Assembly: GCA_964388955.1 (NCBI GenBank) | Contig: CAYMCO010000006.1 | Coordinates: 111,095 to 175,094, forward strand | Length of the DNA stretch: 64,000 nucleotides | Origin: CAYMCO01 sp964388955 | Lineage (GTDB): Bacteria > Chloroflexota > Anaerolineae > Anaerolineales > E44-bin32 | Direction: 5' to 3' | Position numbers and translations under genes: made by a program | Notes under the pieces: model-generated | Database searches by the model: none | The model's input: the letters and a program-made list of their open reading frames with translations, nothing else | Told to the model about the DNA's origin: nothing | Part shown: positions 26,119 to 35,454 of the stretch, in pieces | Layout: each line of letters opens with the position of its first letter | How positions within the stretch are numbered: position 1 is the first letter of the stretch

Positions 26119-27181
26119 TGAGCGGGCCCTGCCTCGGGGGTGGCTCCCCGAAGGACGCGGCAGGTGGAGATGGCTCCTCTGGCCCCTCGGTCTGGCACTC
26201 ATCGCCGCGATAGGCTACTTCCTCGCCAGCGAGGGGCTGGCGCGGAGCCGGGCCCACGTGGAGTTGAACATCTATGCCTTCAGCACGATGCAAGAGGTGC
26301 TTACGGGCGCCATCTTCCCGGCTTACGAGCGCGATTGGGAGACGCGAACAGGCCAGGAGATCGAACTCCGCGGCGTTTTCGGGCCGTCCGGCACCCTGGC
26401 CGAACAAATCTTGCTCGGCGCTTCCGCGGATATCGCATTGCTGAGCAACCGCCAGCACATCGCATGGCTCAAGCTTGCCCGGCTGATCGATGCCGATGTG
26501 GAGGAGGCGATGACCACGGTCACTCCCATGGTGATCGTGGTCCGCGAGGGCAACCCCCTGGGGATCGCCGAATTCTCGGACTTGGGCGCTGAAGGAGTGC
26601 GCGTTCTGCACCCGGATCCCATCAGCGCCGGGGCGGGGAGCTGGGGGCTGGTGGCGGAGTACGGCGCTGCGGTCTCACGGACCGGAAATCCACAAGTCGC
26701 CAGGGAGGAGGTCAAAGCCATCTGGGCGAACGTCGGGTGGACCGCGCCTTCGGCGCGCGCCGCGCTGACTTTGTTCGAGTTGGGGGCGGGGGACGCGCTC
26801 GTCACATATGAGCAGGACGCCCGTTTGGCAGCCGCTCGTGGAGTTCCGATGGAAATCGTGCTTCCCACGCGGACAGTACTCGCGGAGCACTTCATCTGTT
26901 CGGTGAGCGACAATCTGAGGCCGAATGAATCGGCGGCGGCGGAAGGTTTCATGGAGTTCCTGCTCAGCCCTTCAGGACACGAGGAACTGAGGCGATTCCA
27001 GCTGCGTCCCGCAGCGGCCCCAGATGAGGGGTTCCCACCGGTGATTGAAGCCACTACCGTCGATGAGTTGGGAGGCTGGCCGCGGCTATACCGGGAGTTG
27101 ATCGAGGGATTCTGGCTGTCGGAAATCGCGCCGGAGCTCGAACCGGGCGGTATTCTGCCGGTTTTCGATGCTGAGGACTAG
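26111..27181 (+). CDS. Membrane-anchored sulfate/anion-binding-protein-like (Sbp family)
   Basis: About 356 residues. A single N-terminal membrane helix (LLWPLGLALIAAIGYFLA) lacks a lipobox, so the binding domain would be tethered, not released. The body follows the Sbp/CysP fold: FGPSGTLAEQILLGASADI, VTPMVIVVREGNPLGI, VLHPDPISAGAGSWGLVAEYG and GDALVTYEQDA. It may bind phosphate or another oxyanion. Start: TTG at 26111 preceded by GGAGGTGA and overlapping the pstB end; ATG at 26096 is possible. It stands where PhoU often follows PstB. Confidence 0.75.
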   Translation: MADERALPRGWLPEGRGRWRWLLWPLGLALIAAIGYFLASEGLARSRAHVELNIYAFSTMQEVLTGAIFPAYERDWETRTGQEIELRGVFGPSGTLAEQILLGASADIALLSNRQHIAWLKLARLIDADVEEAMTTVTPMVIVVREGNPLGIAEFSDLGAEGVRVLHPDPISAGAGSWGLVAEYGAAVSRTGNPQVAREEVKAIWANVGWTAPSARAALTLFELGAGDALVTYEQDARLAAARGVPMEIVLPTRTVLAEHFICSVSDNLRPNESAAAEGFMEFLLSPSGHEELRRFQLRPAAAPDEGFPPVIEATTVDELGGWPRLYRELIEGFWLSEIAPELEPGGILPVFDAED

Positions 27182-27184
27182 AGC

Positions 27185-28336
27185 ATGGGCGAGCCCGTAG
27201 AGGGGCGCATCCAATCAGATGCCCAGGCCGGGTTGGAGCTTCTCGCTCCGAAGAGACGTGGGAGAGAGGTGCTGGGAATGCCCGGTTCCCTCGTGCTGCG
27301 CGTCCAGTGGGGCAAGGTGACCCTGTTCTTGGTCAGCCTCTTCCTCTTCGTCCTGGCGATTGCGATGATGAAGGAGGGGGCGCGAGCCTTTGCCCCACTA
27401 ATCCGGCACGCTCTCTCGCTCGAAAACGCCGCCAACACGCTCGGCTTCGGCTGGCTCTTCGCCTACCTGATCATGAGCGGTTCACCCGTGGCAGCCTCCG
27501 CGTTGACCTTCTTCGACGCGGGCGTGATCGATCGGCTGGGGGCGTTCACCATGATCGCTGGCAGCAGGCTGGGCGCCAGTTTCATCGTGCTGCTGCTTGG
27601 CCTGGTCTATGTACTGCGGGGTCGGGATAAAGCCAGCAGCCTTGGCATGGGTCTGCTCTCGCTTACGGTCACAGGGACGACCTACGTTCTCGGGCTGGTT
27701 ATCGGGGTCTTTCTGCTGCATGCGGGGATATTGAACGCCGTGCAATTCCGATCCGCCATTCTCATAGAGTCCTTGGTGGGGGCGGCTCTCGATCCGATCC
27801 TGGATACCTCCCTGGCGCTCATGCCCCGCTGGGCACTGTTCGTGGCCGGCCTGGGCCTGGCGATGCTCAGCTTCAGCTTTTTTGATCGCTGTCTGCCAAA
27901 AGTGGCCGTGCGCGAGAGTCGCCTGGGCCGGATGTCGCGACTTGTGTATCGCCCGTGGGTGATGTTCGCCCTGGGGGCGCTGGTCACCCTGATTTCCATG
28001 TCTGTAAGCGTGTCGCTCAGCATCCTGGTCCCATTGAGCAACCGGGGCTTTATCCGGCGAGAAAACGTGATCCCCTATATTATGGGAGCAAACATCACGA
28101 CCTTCATCGACACGCTCTTCGCGGCCGTTTTGCTCAACAACCCACCGGCCTTCACCGTCGTGCTGGTTGAGATGGTGAGCATCATGCTGGCTTCGCTCCT
28201 GATCCTGATCTTCTTCCATGGCCGCTATGTCCGGATGAGCCTGGGTTTTGTCGCCCGGCTGACCGAGAGTGATCGAAATCTGCTGATCTTCACGATTGGG
28301 ATTCTGGCCTGCCCGATTATTCTTCTTCTGATGTGA
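27185..28336 (+). CDS. Na+/phosphate symporter (NptA/PNaS family)
   Basis: A 383-residue polytopic membrane protein with two inverted half-repeats of the Na/Pi cotransporter family. Signatures are YLIMSGSPVAASALTFFDAG with TMIAGSRLGASFI in the first half, and IPYIMGANITTFIDTLFAAV in the second. It gives a second, ion-driven phosphate route beside the Pst ATPase. No PhoU-like C-terminal domain is fused. The start at 27185 follows the previous stop by three bases. Confidence 0.85.
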   Translation: MGEPVEGRIQSDAQAGLELLAPKRRGREVLGMPGSLVLRVQWGKVTLFLVSLFLFVLAIAMMKEGARAFAPLIRHALSLENAANTLGFGWLFAYLIMSGSPVAASALTFFDAGVIDRLGAFTMIAGSRLGASFIVLLLGLVYVLRGRDKASSLGMGLLSLTVTGTTYVLGLVIGVFLLHAGILNAVQFRSAILIESLVGAALDPILDTSLALMPRWALFVAGLGLAMLSFSFFDRCLPKVAVRESRLGRMSRLVYRPWVMFALGALVTLISMSVSVSLSILVPLSNRGFIRRENVIPYIMGANITTFIDTLFAAVLLNNPPAFTVVLVEMVSIMLASLLILIFFHGRYVRMSLGFVARLTESDRNLLIFTIGILACPIILLLM

Positions 28337-28346
28337 GGGAGCACAG

Positions 28347-29195
28347 GTGCGCATATTGATTCCGATCAGCGATTCGCCCTACTCCGACTTCACCCTGCGC
28401 TTCGGCGGTCAGATCGCCGCCGGCTCGGGGGATCCCCCAACTCTGCTCACCGTTGTCCGGCATGACAAGTCACGGCCTCGGGGAGAGAAGATTCTGGACG
28501 GCGGAAAGAGGATCATCGATCGAGGCAATCCTTATGTCAAGATGCGGGTCCGAGTTGGCCATCCGGCTGAGGAAATCCTGCGCGAAGCGGAGCAGGGTGG
28601 CGTCGACCTGATCGTCATGGGGGAGCGCGAGAAGCGGGGCCTGGTGACCCGGTTTGCGCTGGGGGCGACCAGCGAGCGTGTTATCGAGCACGCTCCCTGC
28701 CCGGTGATTATCGCAAAAGGGATAGCCCGCCCCATGCGGCGGATCCTCGTTTGTGACAGCGGGGCGGAGAATCCCAGCCTCGCCGAAGAGCCGCTGCGGC
28801 CTGTGCTCAGCCGGTTCACCTCTCAACTGGTGAATTTGCTCAAAGGGGAGGAGCAGATCACCGTGCTGCATGTGATGTCCCAGATCAGCGCGGGGCCTGG
28901 GGTGGATGGCCACCAGCTCAGAGCGGCGACGGAGGAGATCATGGCGGAGCCTTCCCCGGAAGGGGCACTGCTGCATGAGGATCTCCAATTGCTGCGCGGG
29001 AAGGGTGCGCAAGTCGAAGCCAAGATCCGTCACGGGTTTGTGGTCGATGAGATTCTCGACGAGGCCAACAGCGGGGATTATGATTTGGTCGTTATCGGCG
29101 CTCACCGAGGGGAGGGCTGGCAGCGAATTCTGCTGGATGATCTTGCCCGCAAGCTCATCGCCGAGGTGGACCGGCCGATCCTGGTGGTGCGGTAG
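28347..29195 (+). CDS. Tandem universal stress protein (Usp)
   Basis: A 282-residue cytoplasmic protein with two Usp folds (about 1-125 and 132-282). Repeat 1 ends GGVDLIVMGEREKRGLVTRFALGATSERVIEH..CPVII, repeat 2 has NSGDYDLVVIGAHRGEGWQRILLDDLARKLI..RPILVV. The first has the G-2X-G-9X-G(S/T)-like nucleotide loop in degenerate form. GTG start at 28347 with GAGGGAG upstream. It ends the plus-strand phosphate-transport run. Confidence 0.87.
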   Translation: MRILIPISDSPYSDFTLRFGGQIAAGSGDPPTLLTVVRHDKSRPRGEKILDGGKRIIDRGNPYVKMRVRVGHPAEEILREAEQGGVDLIVMGEREKRGLVTRFALGATSERVIEHAPCPVIIAKGIARPMRRILVCDSGAENPSLAEEPLRPVLSRFTSQLVNLLKGEEQITVLHVMSQISAGPGVDGHQLRAATEEIMAEPSPEGALLHEDLQLLRGKGAQVEAKIRHGFVVDEILDEANSGDYDLVVIGAHRGEGWQRILLDDLARKLIAEVDRPILVVR

Positions 29196-29540
29196 AGAAC
29201 ACGACTTCGTTGCAGGTTTCAGGGGTGACCCATCCTCATTCCAGCGGGACGACAATGCTTCCCTCGGGACGGAACCCAACCTCGAGTTTCGGGTGCAAGC
29301 CCGGCCTACCCAGTCTCCCGCTTGTCCCCAGATCGCGCTGCCAGGCCGCTCCCGCTACAGGAGCCGGAAGATGCACCGATCGCATAGAATCACAAGTGGG
29401 GTCTTCCGAGAGGTCTTATAATATGGCCTCGTTTCTCCCGCCGTGGATCACATCCCGGGTCAAGGTGGGACCATAGGCGGTGTTGCCCGGGCGCCGGCGA
29501 GGGATGAAACTGTTGGCAGGTCCGGGAGGGAGGATACCGT
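29196..29540 (+). promoter_or_regulatory. Intergenic stretch with a probable -10 box
   Basis: 345 bases between the Usp and LCP genes. No convincing gene in either strand. A perfect TATAAT at 29417-29422 points toward the LCP gene, but no good -35 hexamer lies 17 bases before it. The leader of about 110 bases after it shows no clear structure. Confidence 0.35.
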
Positions 29541-30641
29541 ATGGGCCATCGAACCACCTCATACCGTCGGTTGGGCGTCGGTTTGATCTGCTGTATTCTG
29601 CTGGCTTCCTGTGCCCGTGTCGCACAGGGTCCGCTGCAAGCAAATCCCGGCGCAGAAGGGGCTGTCCCCCAAAGTCCGGCGGCTACCGCGCCGGCATCGC
29701 CCACGGCCATCCCTCCGACGAGCACGGCGACCGCCACCCCCACCGAGCCGCCTTCCACGCCGACCTCGACGCCGACCCCCGCCCCTGCCTGCGGTGGTCC
29801 CGAGACCATGCTGCTCCTCGCCATCGGGACGGACAGCCGCTCGGACAGCTATCTATACGGCATGGGGGACGTGATTCGTCTGGTGCGGCTGGATTTCCTC
29901 CACCGCTCTATGAGCATGATCTCCCTGCCGCGCGACATGTGGGTTGAGGTGCCCGGCATCGAGAAGCACGGCATCACCCATGGCAAGCTCAATCAGGCCT
30001 ACTTTTGGGGCACAGCGGGCATGGGATATTACCAAAGCGAGGCCGGCGGTGCCGGGCTGCTCGCCCTGACCATCGAGCACAACCTGGGGGTGCAGCCGGA
30101 GCACTACCTCACAATCAATATGAAGACCTTCAAGCATATGATGGCCCAGATCGGGGGCGTGTACGTCAGCGTGCCCTACACGATGGATGGGCGGACGGAC
30201 AGATCGCTCCCCAAGGAGCCCAAATACGGCTATTTCCCCGCCGGCCCCGCCTATCTGGACTCCACGACGGCGCTGGCCTATGCGCGGATTCGCGCCATGG
30301 ACAGCGATTTCGGACGCCAGGAGAGGCAGACTCGGGTGCTGCAGGCCATCTGGGACCGCGTCCTCAGCCCCGATATCATCGATCTGGTGCCCGACCTGAT
30401 CGAGTTCTTCCGGAACGATCTACTCACCGATCTGTCCCCCGAACAGATCGCGCAGATCTCCTGTCTGATCCTTTCTCTGGACGAAGCGGATATGCGCTAT
30501 GGAAAGCTGGAGGAGGATCTCTTCATCCGCTTCTGGACCCCCACGAACGAGCTTGCCCTGAAGTGGGATCCGGCGCAGATCCGCCCGATCCTGGAGGCAT
30601 TTGTGGCCGGCGAGTGGCCCGAAGATGGCGGTGGGGAATAG
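29541..30641 (+). CDS. LytR-CpsA-Psr (LCP) family lipoprotein
   Basis: A 366-residue secreted protein. A lipobox LLASC at about residue 24 is followed by a Thr/Pro-rich linker (about 45-83), then the LCP catalytic domain: LAIGTDSRSD, VRLDFLHRSMSMISLPRDMW with the conserved Arg/Asp, and THGKLNQAYFWG. LCP enzymes transfer polymers from lipid carriers to the cell wall; the substrate here is unknown. In a thin-walled Chloroflexota it may act on a surface polysaccharide. Standing alone with its own promoter-like TATAAT. Confidence 0.9.
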   Translation: MGHRTTSYRRLGVGLICCILLASCARVAQGPLQANPGAEGAVPQSPAATAPASPTAIPPTSTATATPTEPPSTPTSTPTPAPACGGPETMLLLAIGTDSRSDSYLYGMGDVIRLVRLDFLHRSMSMISLPRDMWVEVPGIEKHGITHGKLNQAYFWGTAGMGYYQSEAGGAGLLALTIEHNLGVQPEHYLTINMKTFKHMMAQIGGVYVSVPYTMDGRTDRSLPKEPKYGYFPAGPAYLDSTTALAYARIRAMDSDFGRQERQTRVLQAIWDRVLSPDIIDLVPDLIEFFRNDLLTDLSPEQIAQISCLILSLDEADMRYGKLEEDLFIRFWTPTNELALKWDPAQIRPILEAFVAGEWPEDGGGE

Positions 30642-30644
30642 GTT

Positions 30645-30674
30645 GGGTGCCATCGCAAACGGCGTTGCGCACCC
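30645..30674 (+). terminator. Hairpin after LCP gene
   Basis: GGGTG...CGCAA-acggcg-TTGCG-CACCC begins 3 bases after the LCP stop. It is a strong two-part stem with a four-base bulge but lacks a T-run, so it may be a Rho-type or weak terminator. Confidence 0.35.
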
Positions 30675-30778
30675 CCCGAAATGAAATGCGCGGTCGCCCC
30701 ATTCCCCATTGCGCGAACGCTCTCAAGGCGGGTAAACTTAGTCCGATTGCAATCCAGCCTCCGGCAGGTAGGCGGTCG

Positions 30779-32794
30779 ATGGCGGACAAGACGCCAGAAT
30801 CGAAAACCCACCGAATCGTTCTGACGCCCTCCGGTTCGAAGGGGGATGTGCCTGACGGGACCACCGTCCTGTCGGCGGCGCGCGAATTGGGGGTGGATGT
30901 CGAATCCATCTGCGCCGGGCGTCAAACCTGCGGGAAGTGCCAGATTGAACTCCAGACTGGGGACTTCCAAAAGCATGGGATCCACAGCCGGAAGGCGCAC
31001 CTCAGCCCGCCGGACGATGGGGAGCGCAGCTACGCCGCCGCGCATGGGATTGATCTCGCACAACGCAGACTCTCCTGCACCGCGCGCATCCTCGGCGACG
31101 TCCTCATACACATCCCTGAAGAGAGCCGGGCCCGAAAACAGGTCATCCGCAAGGAAGCGAGCGACCTGCGCATGGAGGTCGACCCTGCTGTGGGGCTGCA
31201 CTACGTCGAGGTGGAGCCGGCCACCCTGGGTGGACCGAGCGACTGGGAGCGGCTGGCCGCGGCCCTAAAAGCGGAGTGGGATCTGCCCGAGCTCGGTTTT
31301 GATCCCTTGCTGCTCCGCTCCCTGCCCGACATCTTGCGCCAGGAGGGCGGGGCGGTGACGGCCACCATCTGGGAGGGGCGGGAGGTCATTCGACTGGCGC
31401 CCGGCTACAACGAGGGTCTGTACGGCTTCGCTGTGGACGTCGGTTCGACGACGGTGGCTGGCTATCTGTGCGATTTGCGGACCGGGGAGGTGCTCGCCAC
31501 CGAGGCGATGATGAACCCCCAAATCCGGTTCGGCGAGGATTTGATGAGCCGCGTCTCCTACGCCATGACCGAGCCGGCGGGCACGCAGCGCATGCAGCGC
31601 GCCATCCTGCGCGGCTTGGACGAACTTGCCGTAAAGGCCTCCGAGGCGGCGGGCATCCAATCGGATGAGATCACGGATCTGACGCTGGTGGGAAACACGG
31701 TCATGCATCACCTGCTGTTGGGCATCAACCCGGTGGAATTGGGCGGAGCGCCTTTCGCGCTCGCCCAACGGGAAGGGATCAATATCCGCGCCCGGGATTT
31801 GGGCGTGACCTCTGTGCATGAGGGCGCCATGGCCTACATCCTGCCGTGCATCGCCGGGCACGTGGGGGCGGACTGCGTGGGCGTGCTGCTGGCCGAGCTG
31901 CCCCTGCTGGATGAGCAGATCTCACTGATTGTGGATATCGGCACCAACGCAGAAATCCTGTTGGGCAACCGCCAGGAGTTGTACTCGGCCTCCAGCCCGA
32001 CCGGACCGGCCTTCGAGGGCGCGCAGATCACCCATGGCCAGCGCGCCGCGCCCGGCGCTATCGAGCGCGTGCGCATTGACAAGGGCAGCGGGCGGATTCG
32101 CTACCGGGTGGTGGGAGACGAGCGCTGGAACGATGACTTGGCGGAGACTGAATCCCTGGAGGCGACGGGGATCTGTGGTTCCGGGATCATCGAGGTGGTT
32201 GGGGAGCTGCTGCGGGTTGGTTGGATCGATTCCACCGGTCGCTTCGTCGACGCCGCAGACGCCCGGACATCTGCACTGCGGAAGAAAGGCCGCACCATCG
32301 AGCTGATTCTGGCAAAGGAAGAAGAAACCGCCACAGGCAGAGAGATCGTGGTCACCCAGAACGATATCCGCGCCATCCAGTTGGCCAAGGGGGCGCTGTA
32401 CGCCGGGGCCCGCTTGCTGATGGAGGAGATGGGGGTCGAGCAGGTGGACCGGATCAAGCTGGCCGGCGCGTTTGGCAATTACATCGACCCCAAGTACGCT
32501 ATGATAATCGGCATGATCCCAGATTGCGACTTGGGGCGCGTCAGTGGAATCGGAAATGCCGCTGGCGATGGAGCGCGTATCGCAATGCTCAACTTGGAGC
32601 AAAGGGAGGTCGCCGAACGCGAGTCGCGGGCCGTCAACTATGTGGAGACGGCCATGACCCCCCGCTTCCAGGATCGGTTTGTTGGCGCGATGTCACTTCC
32701 CCACTCGAGCGATCCCTTTCCACATTTGGAAGGAGTCCTGGCGGGGGTTCGGCCGAAAGTGAGAAGCCCTGGGCGGCGCAGGAGAAGGGGCTAA
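30779..32794 (+). CDS. Reductive activator of corrinoid protein (ferredoxin-ASKHA, RACE type)
   Basis: A 671-residue protein that uses ATP and an iron-sulfur cluster to reduce inactive Co(II) corrinoid proteins to Co(I). N-terminal [2Fe-2S] domain: CAGRQTCGKCQIEL near residues 42-55 and a later cysteine in RRLSCTARI. The C-terminal ASKHA (actin/hexokinase-type) ATPase begins near residue 220: GFAVDVGSTTVAGYL, LTLVGNTVMHHLLLG, VDIGTNAEILLGN, and KLAGAFGNYIDP. ATG at 30779 was chosen; an open frame upstream to 30005 is a shadow of the LCP gene. Immediately upstream of a corrinoid protein, its expected client. Confidence 0.92.
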   Translation: MADKTPESKTHRIVLTPSGSKGDVPDGTTVLSAARELGVDVESICAGRQTCGKCQIELQTGDFQKHGIHSRKAHLSPPDDGERSYAAAHGIDLAQRRLSCTARILGDVLIHIPEESRARKQVIRKEASDLRMEVDPAVGLHYVEVEPATLGGPSDWERLAAALKAEWDLPELGFDPLLLRSLPDILRQEGGAVTATIWEGREVIRLAPGYNEGLYGFAVDVGSTTVAGYLCDLRTGEVLATEAMMNPQIRFGEDLMSRVSYAMTEPAGTQRMQRAILRGLDELAVKASEAAGIQSDEITDLTLVGNTVMHHLLLGINPVELGGAPFALAQREGINIRARDLGVTSVHEGAMAYILPCIAGHVGADCVGVLLAELPLLDEQISLIVDIGTNAEILLGNRQELYSASSPTGPAFEGAQITHGQRAAPGAIERVRIDKGSGRIRYRVVGDERWNDDLAETESLEATGICGSGIIEVVGELLRVGWIDSTGRFVDAADARTSALRKKGRTIELILAKEEETATGREIVVTQNDIRAIQLAKGALYAGARLLMEEMGVEQVDRIKLAGAFGNYIDPKYAMIIGMIPDCDLGRVSGIGNAAGDGARIAMLNLEQREVAERESRAVNYVETAMTPRFQDRFVGAMSLPHSSDPFPHLEGVLAGVRPKVRSPGRRRRRG

Positions 32795-32858
32795 CAACCG
32801 ACTGTGGACCAGGTGGGAGGGTCAGAGCGGGAGACATCGCAACGGGAGAAGAGCACAG

Positions 32859-33548
32859 GTGCCTGAAGATATCGAACTTGAAGTCCTGAGCAAGGATGAG
32901 CTGTATGATCTGATGCACGATGACCTCTACGACGGGTTTGCGGATGAGATCGTCGAGGAGGTCAATGAGTGCCTCCGCCGGGAGATATCGCCCGTAGAAA
33001 TTATGAACGATGGTCTGGTGGCGGGCATGCGCGTGGTGGGGGAGGACTTCCGGGATGGCATCATCTTCGTGCCGGAGGTCCTGATGGCGGCCAAAGCGAT
33101 GAAGGCAGGCATGGCGATCCTGCGGCCGCTGCTCGCGGAGAAGAACGTACCAAGTGTAGGGACAGCCGTCATCGGAACCGTGAAGGGCGATATCCACGAT
33201 ATCGGAAAGAACCTGGTGACGATGATGTGGGAAGGAGCCGGGATCGAGGTGTTCGATCTGGGGATAAACACCCAGGCGGATGAGTTTATCGCCTCGCTGG
33301 AGGAGCATGAGGCGGATATCTTGGGCATGTCCGCTATGCTCACGACCACCATGCCCTACATGCAGATCGTTATCCGGGAGCTGAAGAAACGCGGCTTGCG
33401 GGACAAGTATGTCGTCCTCGTCGGGGGCGCCCCACTGAACGATGCCTTCGCCGAAGAAATAGAGGCGGACGCATACTGCGAGAACGCCGCCGATGCGGTG
33501 GAAACCGCGGAAGCATTTCTGAAGGTGAAGAAGGAAGCGGGGGCCTGA
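32859..33548 (+). CDS. Corrinoid (cobalamin-binding) protein
   Basis: A 229-residue methyl carrier. An N-terminal four-helix cap (about 1-95) is followed by the B12-binding Rossmann domain with the cobalt-ligand motif GDIHDIGKNLV near residue 110, then GMSAMLTTTMPYMQ and VVLVGGAPLND. The His in that motif replaces the lower axial base. It resembles MtbC/MttC and the MetH corrinoid module. GTG start at 32859 with GGGAGAAGAG upstream. Lies between its reductive activator and two methyltransferases. Confidence 0.94.
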   Translation: MPEDIELEVLSKDELYDLMHDDLYDGFADEIVEEVNECLRREISPVEIMNDGLVAGMRVVGEDFRDGIIFVPEVLMAAKAMKAGMAILRPLLAEKNVPSVGTAVIGTVKGDIHDIGKNLVTMMWEGAGIEVFDLGINTQADEFIASLEEHEADILGMSAMLTTTMPYMQIVIRELKKRGLRDKYVVLVGGAPLNDAFAEEIEADAYCENAADAVETAEAFLKVKKEAGA

Positions 33549-33595
33549 GAGCGGGCGAATCGGTGGCCCAGCCGAACTGGCGGAGGGAGTGTGAC

Positions 33596-34492
33596 ATGGC
33601 GGCCTTGCTGCAAGAATGGCTCACAAAGTCGAAAGAACCGATCCTGGCGGATGGCGCCATGGGCACCATGTTGTTCTCGATGGGATTGGAGCAGGGCTCC
33701 GCACCCGAGCACTGGAACTTCGATCACCCGGATCGGGTGAGGAAGGTTCACGAACGCTACATCGCCGCGGGTTCTCGGATCATCCTCACCAATTCTTTCG
33801 GTGGAAACCGGTACCGCCTGGATTTGGACGGGCTCTCCGATCGCGCGTTCGAGGCCAACCGCGCCGCGGCGCAAATCGCACGCTCAGCGGCGGACGGGGC
33901 CGGACGAGCGGTGGTTGTGGCCGGCTCGATGGGCCCCACGGGTGGGCTCTTTCAGCCGCTGGGAGAGCTGCGCTACGCGGAGGCGGTGGAGGCCTTCCGG
34001 GAGCAGGCAAGCGGTTTGGCGGAGGGGGGCGTGGACGTATTCTGGATCGAAACGATGTCTGACTTGCAGGAGGTTCGGGCCGCCGTCGAGGGGGCGCGCC
34101 AGGCGCGCGAGGACATGCCTGTCACAGCGACCATGACCTTCGACACCGCTGGCCATACGATGATGGGCGTTTCTCCGGAAGTGGCCATGCGCTCTCTGCT
34201 GGAGTTGGGTCTGCTGGCTGTGGGCGCCAACTGCGGCAACGGCGTGGAGGAGATCCAGGACGTGATCGAGAAGATGCACGCCGTCGATCGCAGTTTTCCG
34301 CTCATCGCAAAGGCCAACGCCGGTATCCCTACGTTGGAGCAGGGGCGACCGGTATACAAGGCAACGCCGGATTCCATGGCGAAATACGCCCTTGCTGTGC
34401 GCGCCGGTGGGGCGCGCATCATCGGCGGTTGCTGCGGCAGCACGGCTGACCACTTGCGCGCGATGGCACAGGCGCTCAAAGTGGCCGCCTGA
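33596..34492 (+). CDS. Homocysteine S-methyltransferase-family protein
   Basis: A 298-residue zinc methyltransferase resembling the first module of MetH. N-terminal LADGAMGTMLFSMGLE, zinc-ligand cysteines in GANCGNGVEE and GGCCGSTADH. It would move a methyl group between the corrinoid protein and a thiol such as homocysteine; the true substrate could be another methyl donor or acceptor, since this family is diverse. ATG at 33596 has GGAGGGAG upstream; the longer frame from 33563 was not chosen. Confidence 0.9.
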   Translation: MAALLQEWLTKSKEPILADGAMGTMLFSMGLEQGSAPEHWNFDHPDRVRKVHERYIAAGSRIILTNSFGGNRYRLDLDGLSDRAFEANRAAAQIARSAADGAGRAVVVAGSMGPTGGLFQPLGELRYAEAVEAFREQASGLAEGGVDVFWIETMSDLQEVRAAVEGARQAREDMPVTATMTFDTAGHTMMGVSPEVAMRSLLELGLLAVGANCGNGVEEIQDVIEKMHAVDRSFPLIAKANAGIPTLEQGRPVYKATPDSMAKYALAVRAGGARIIGGCCGSTADHLRAMAQALKVAA

Positions 34493-34557
34493 TTCGCCCC
34501 GCTCTGGCGCTTTTCCCTCTTGCATTCCGAACCTAGATTGTGAAGGCGGTCATTCGA

Positions 34558-35454
34558 ATGGTGGAATCGACGTTCAGCTCAGAGAAGAGGACGGTGCGGA
34601 TCGGGCCCGCGCATCCTTTTGTCATCATTGGCGAGCGCATCAACCCCACGGGGCGGCAATCGCTGGCCAGAGAGATGGCCGCTTGGGACTTCAGCCGGGT
34701 GGAAGCGGATGCGGTGGCGCAGGTGGAGGCGGGGGCGCACATGCTGGATGTCAACGCCGGCATACCCATGGCGGATGAGCCCGCGATCCTGGGGGAAGCG
34801 ATCCGGCGAGTTCAGTCAGTCACCGATGTGCCGCTTTCGATCGATTCCTCGGTGGTGGAGGCGCTGAAAGCCGGGTTGGAGGCGTACCATGGGAAAGCTC
34901 TGGTGAATTCGGTGACGGGCGAGGAGGAGCGGCTGGAGAGTGTGCTACCTCTGGTCAAGAAACATGAGGCGGGGGTGATCGGCATCTGCAACGACGAGAC
35001 CGGCATATCGGAGGATCCGGATGAGCGGTTCAGGATCGCCAGGAAGATCGTGGAACGGGCCCAGGATCACGGCATACGCCGGCAGGATGTGCTCATCGAC
35101 CCGCTGACCATGCCTGTTGGGGCAATCCCCAACGCCGGGACCAGTCTGCTGCGGATCGTGCGCCGATGCCGGGAGGAGCTGAGGGTGAACACGGTTTGCG
35201 GCGCGAGCAACATCTCATTTGGACTCTCGGATCGCAATGCTCTGAACGCCACCTTCGTCGCCATGGTGATTGCCGGGGGGATGCCCGCCGCGATCACCAA
35301 CCCGCTCGACGAAGGGATTCGCAAGACCATCTACGCCGCGGATGTTCTCATGGGGAAGGATGAGAACTGCGGTCGCTGGCTGCAGGCGACGCGGCCGCCC
35401 GAGAGCCGCCGGCGCCGGCGGACCCGCAGATCCAGCCGCTCCGGGAGGGGCTGA
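34558..35454 (+). CDS. Methyltetrahydrofolate:corrinoid methyltransferase-like (AcsE/MetH pterin module)
   Basis: A pterin-binding TIM-barrel protein of about 298 residues. Motifs: FVIIGERINPTGR, HMLDVNAGIPMADEP, LSIDSSVVEALKAG, LIDPLTMPVGAIPNAG and GASNISFGLSDRNALN. It would exchange methyl groups between THF and the corrinoid protein. The last 26 residues are Arg-rich (RRRRRTRR). Either they are a basic tail or the frame has shifted, because another frame just after about 35385 reads more like protein (AAREPPAPADPQIQPL, then RLIDLG). The start is ATG 34558 or GTG 34540. Confidence 0.87.
   Translation: MVESTFSSEKRTVRIGPAHPFVIIGERINPTGRQSLAREMAAWDFSRVEADAVAQVEAGAHMLDVNAGIPMADEPAILGEAIRRVQSVTDVPLSIDSSVVEALKAGLEAYHGKALVNSVTGEEERLESVLPLVKKHEAGVIGICNDETGISEDPDERFRIARKIVERAQDHGIRRQDVLIDPLTMPVGAIPNAGTSLLRIVRRCREELRVNTVCGASNISFGLSDRNALNATFVAMVIAGGMPAAITNPLDEGIRKTIYAADVLMGKDENCGRWLQATRPPESRRRRRTRRSSRSGRG

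Noticed and set aside
30005..30778. N-terminal extension of the corrinoid activator
   Set aside because: It overlaps the LCP gene out of frame; the ferredoxin domain begins right after the ATG at 30779.
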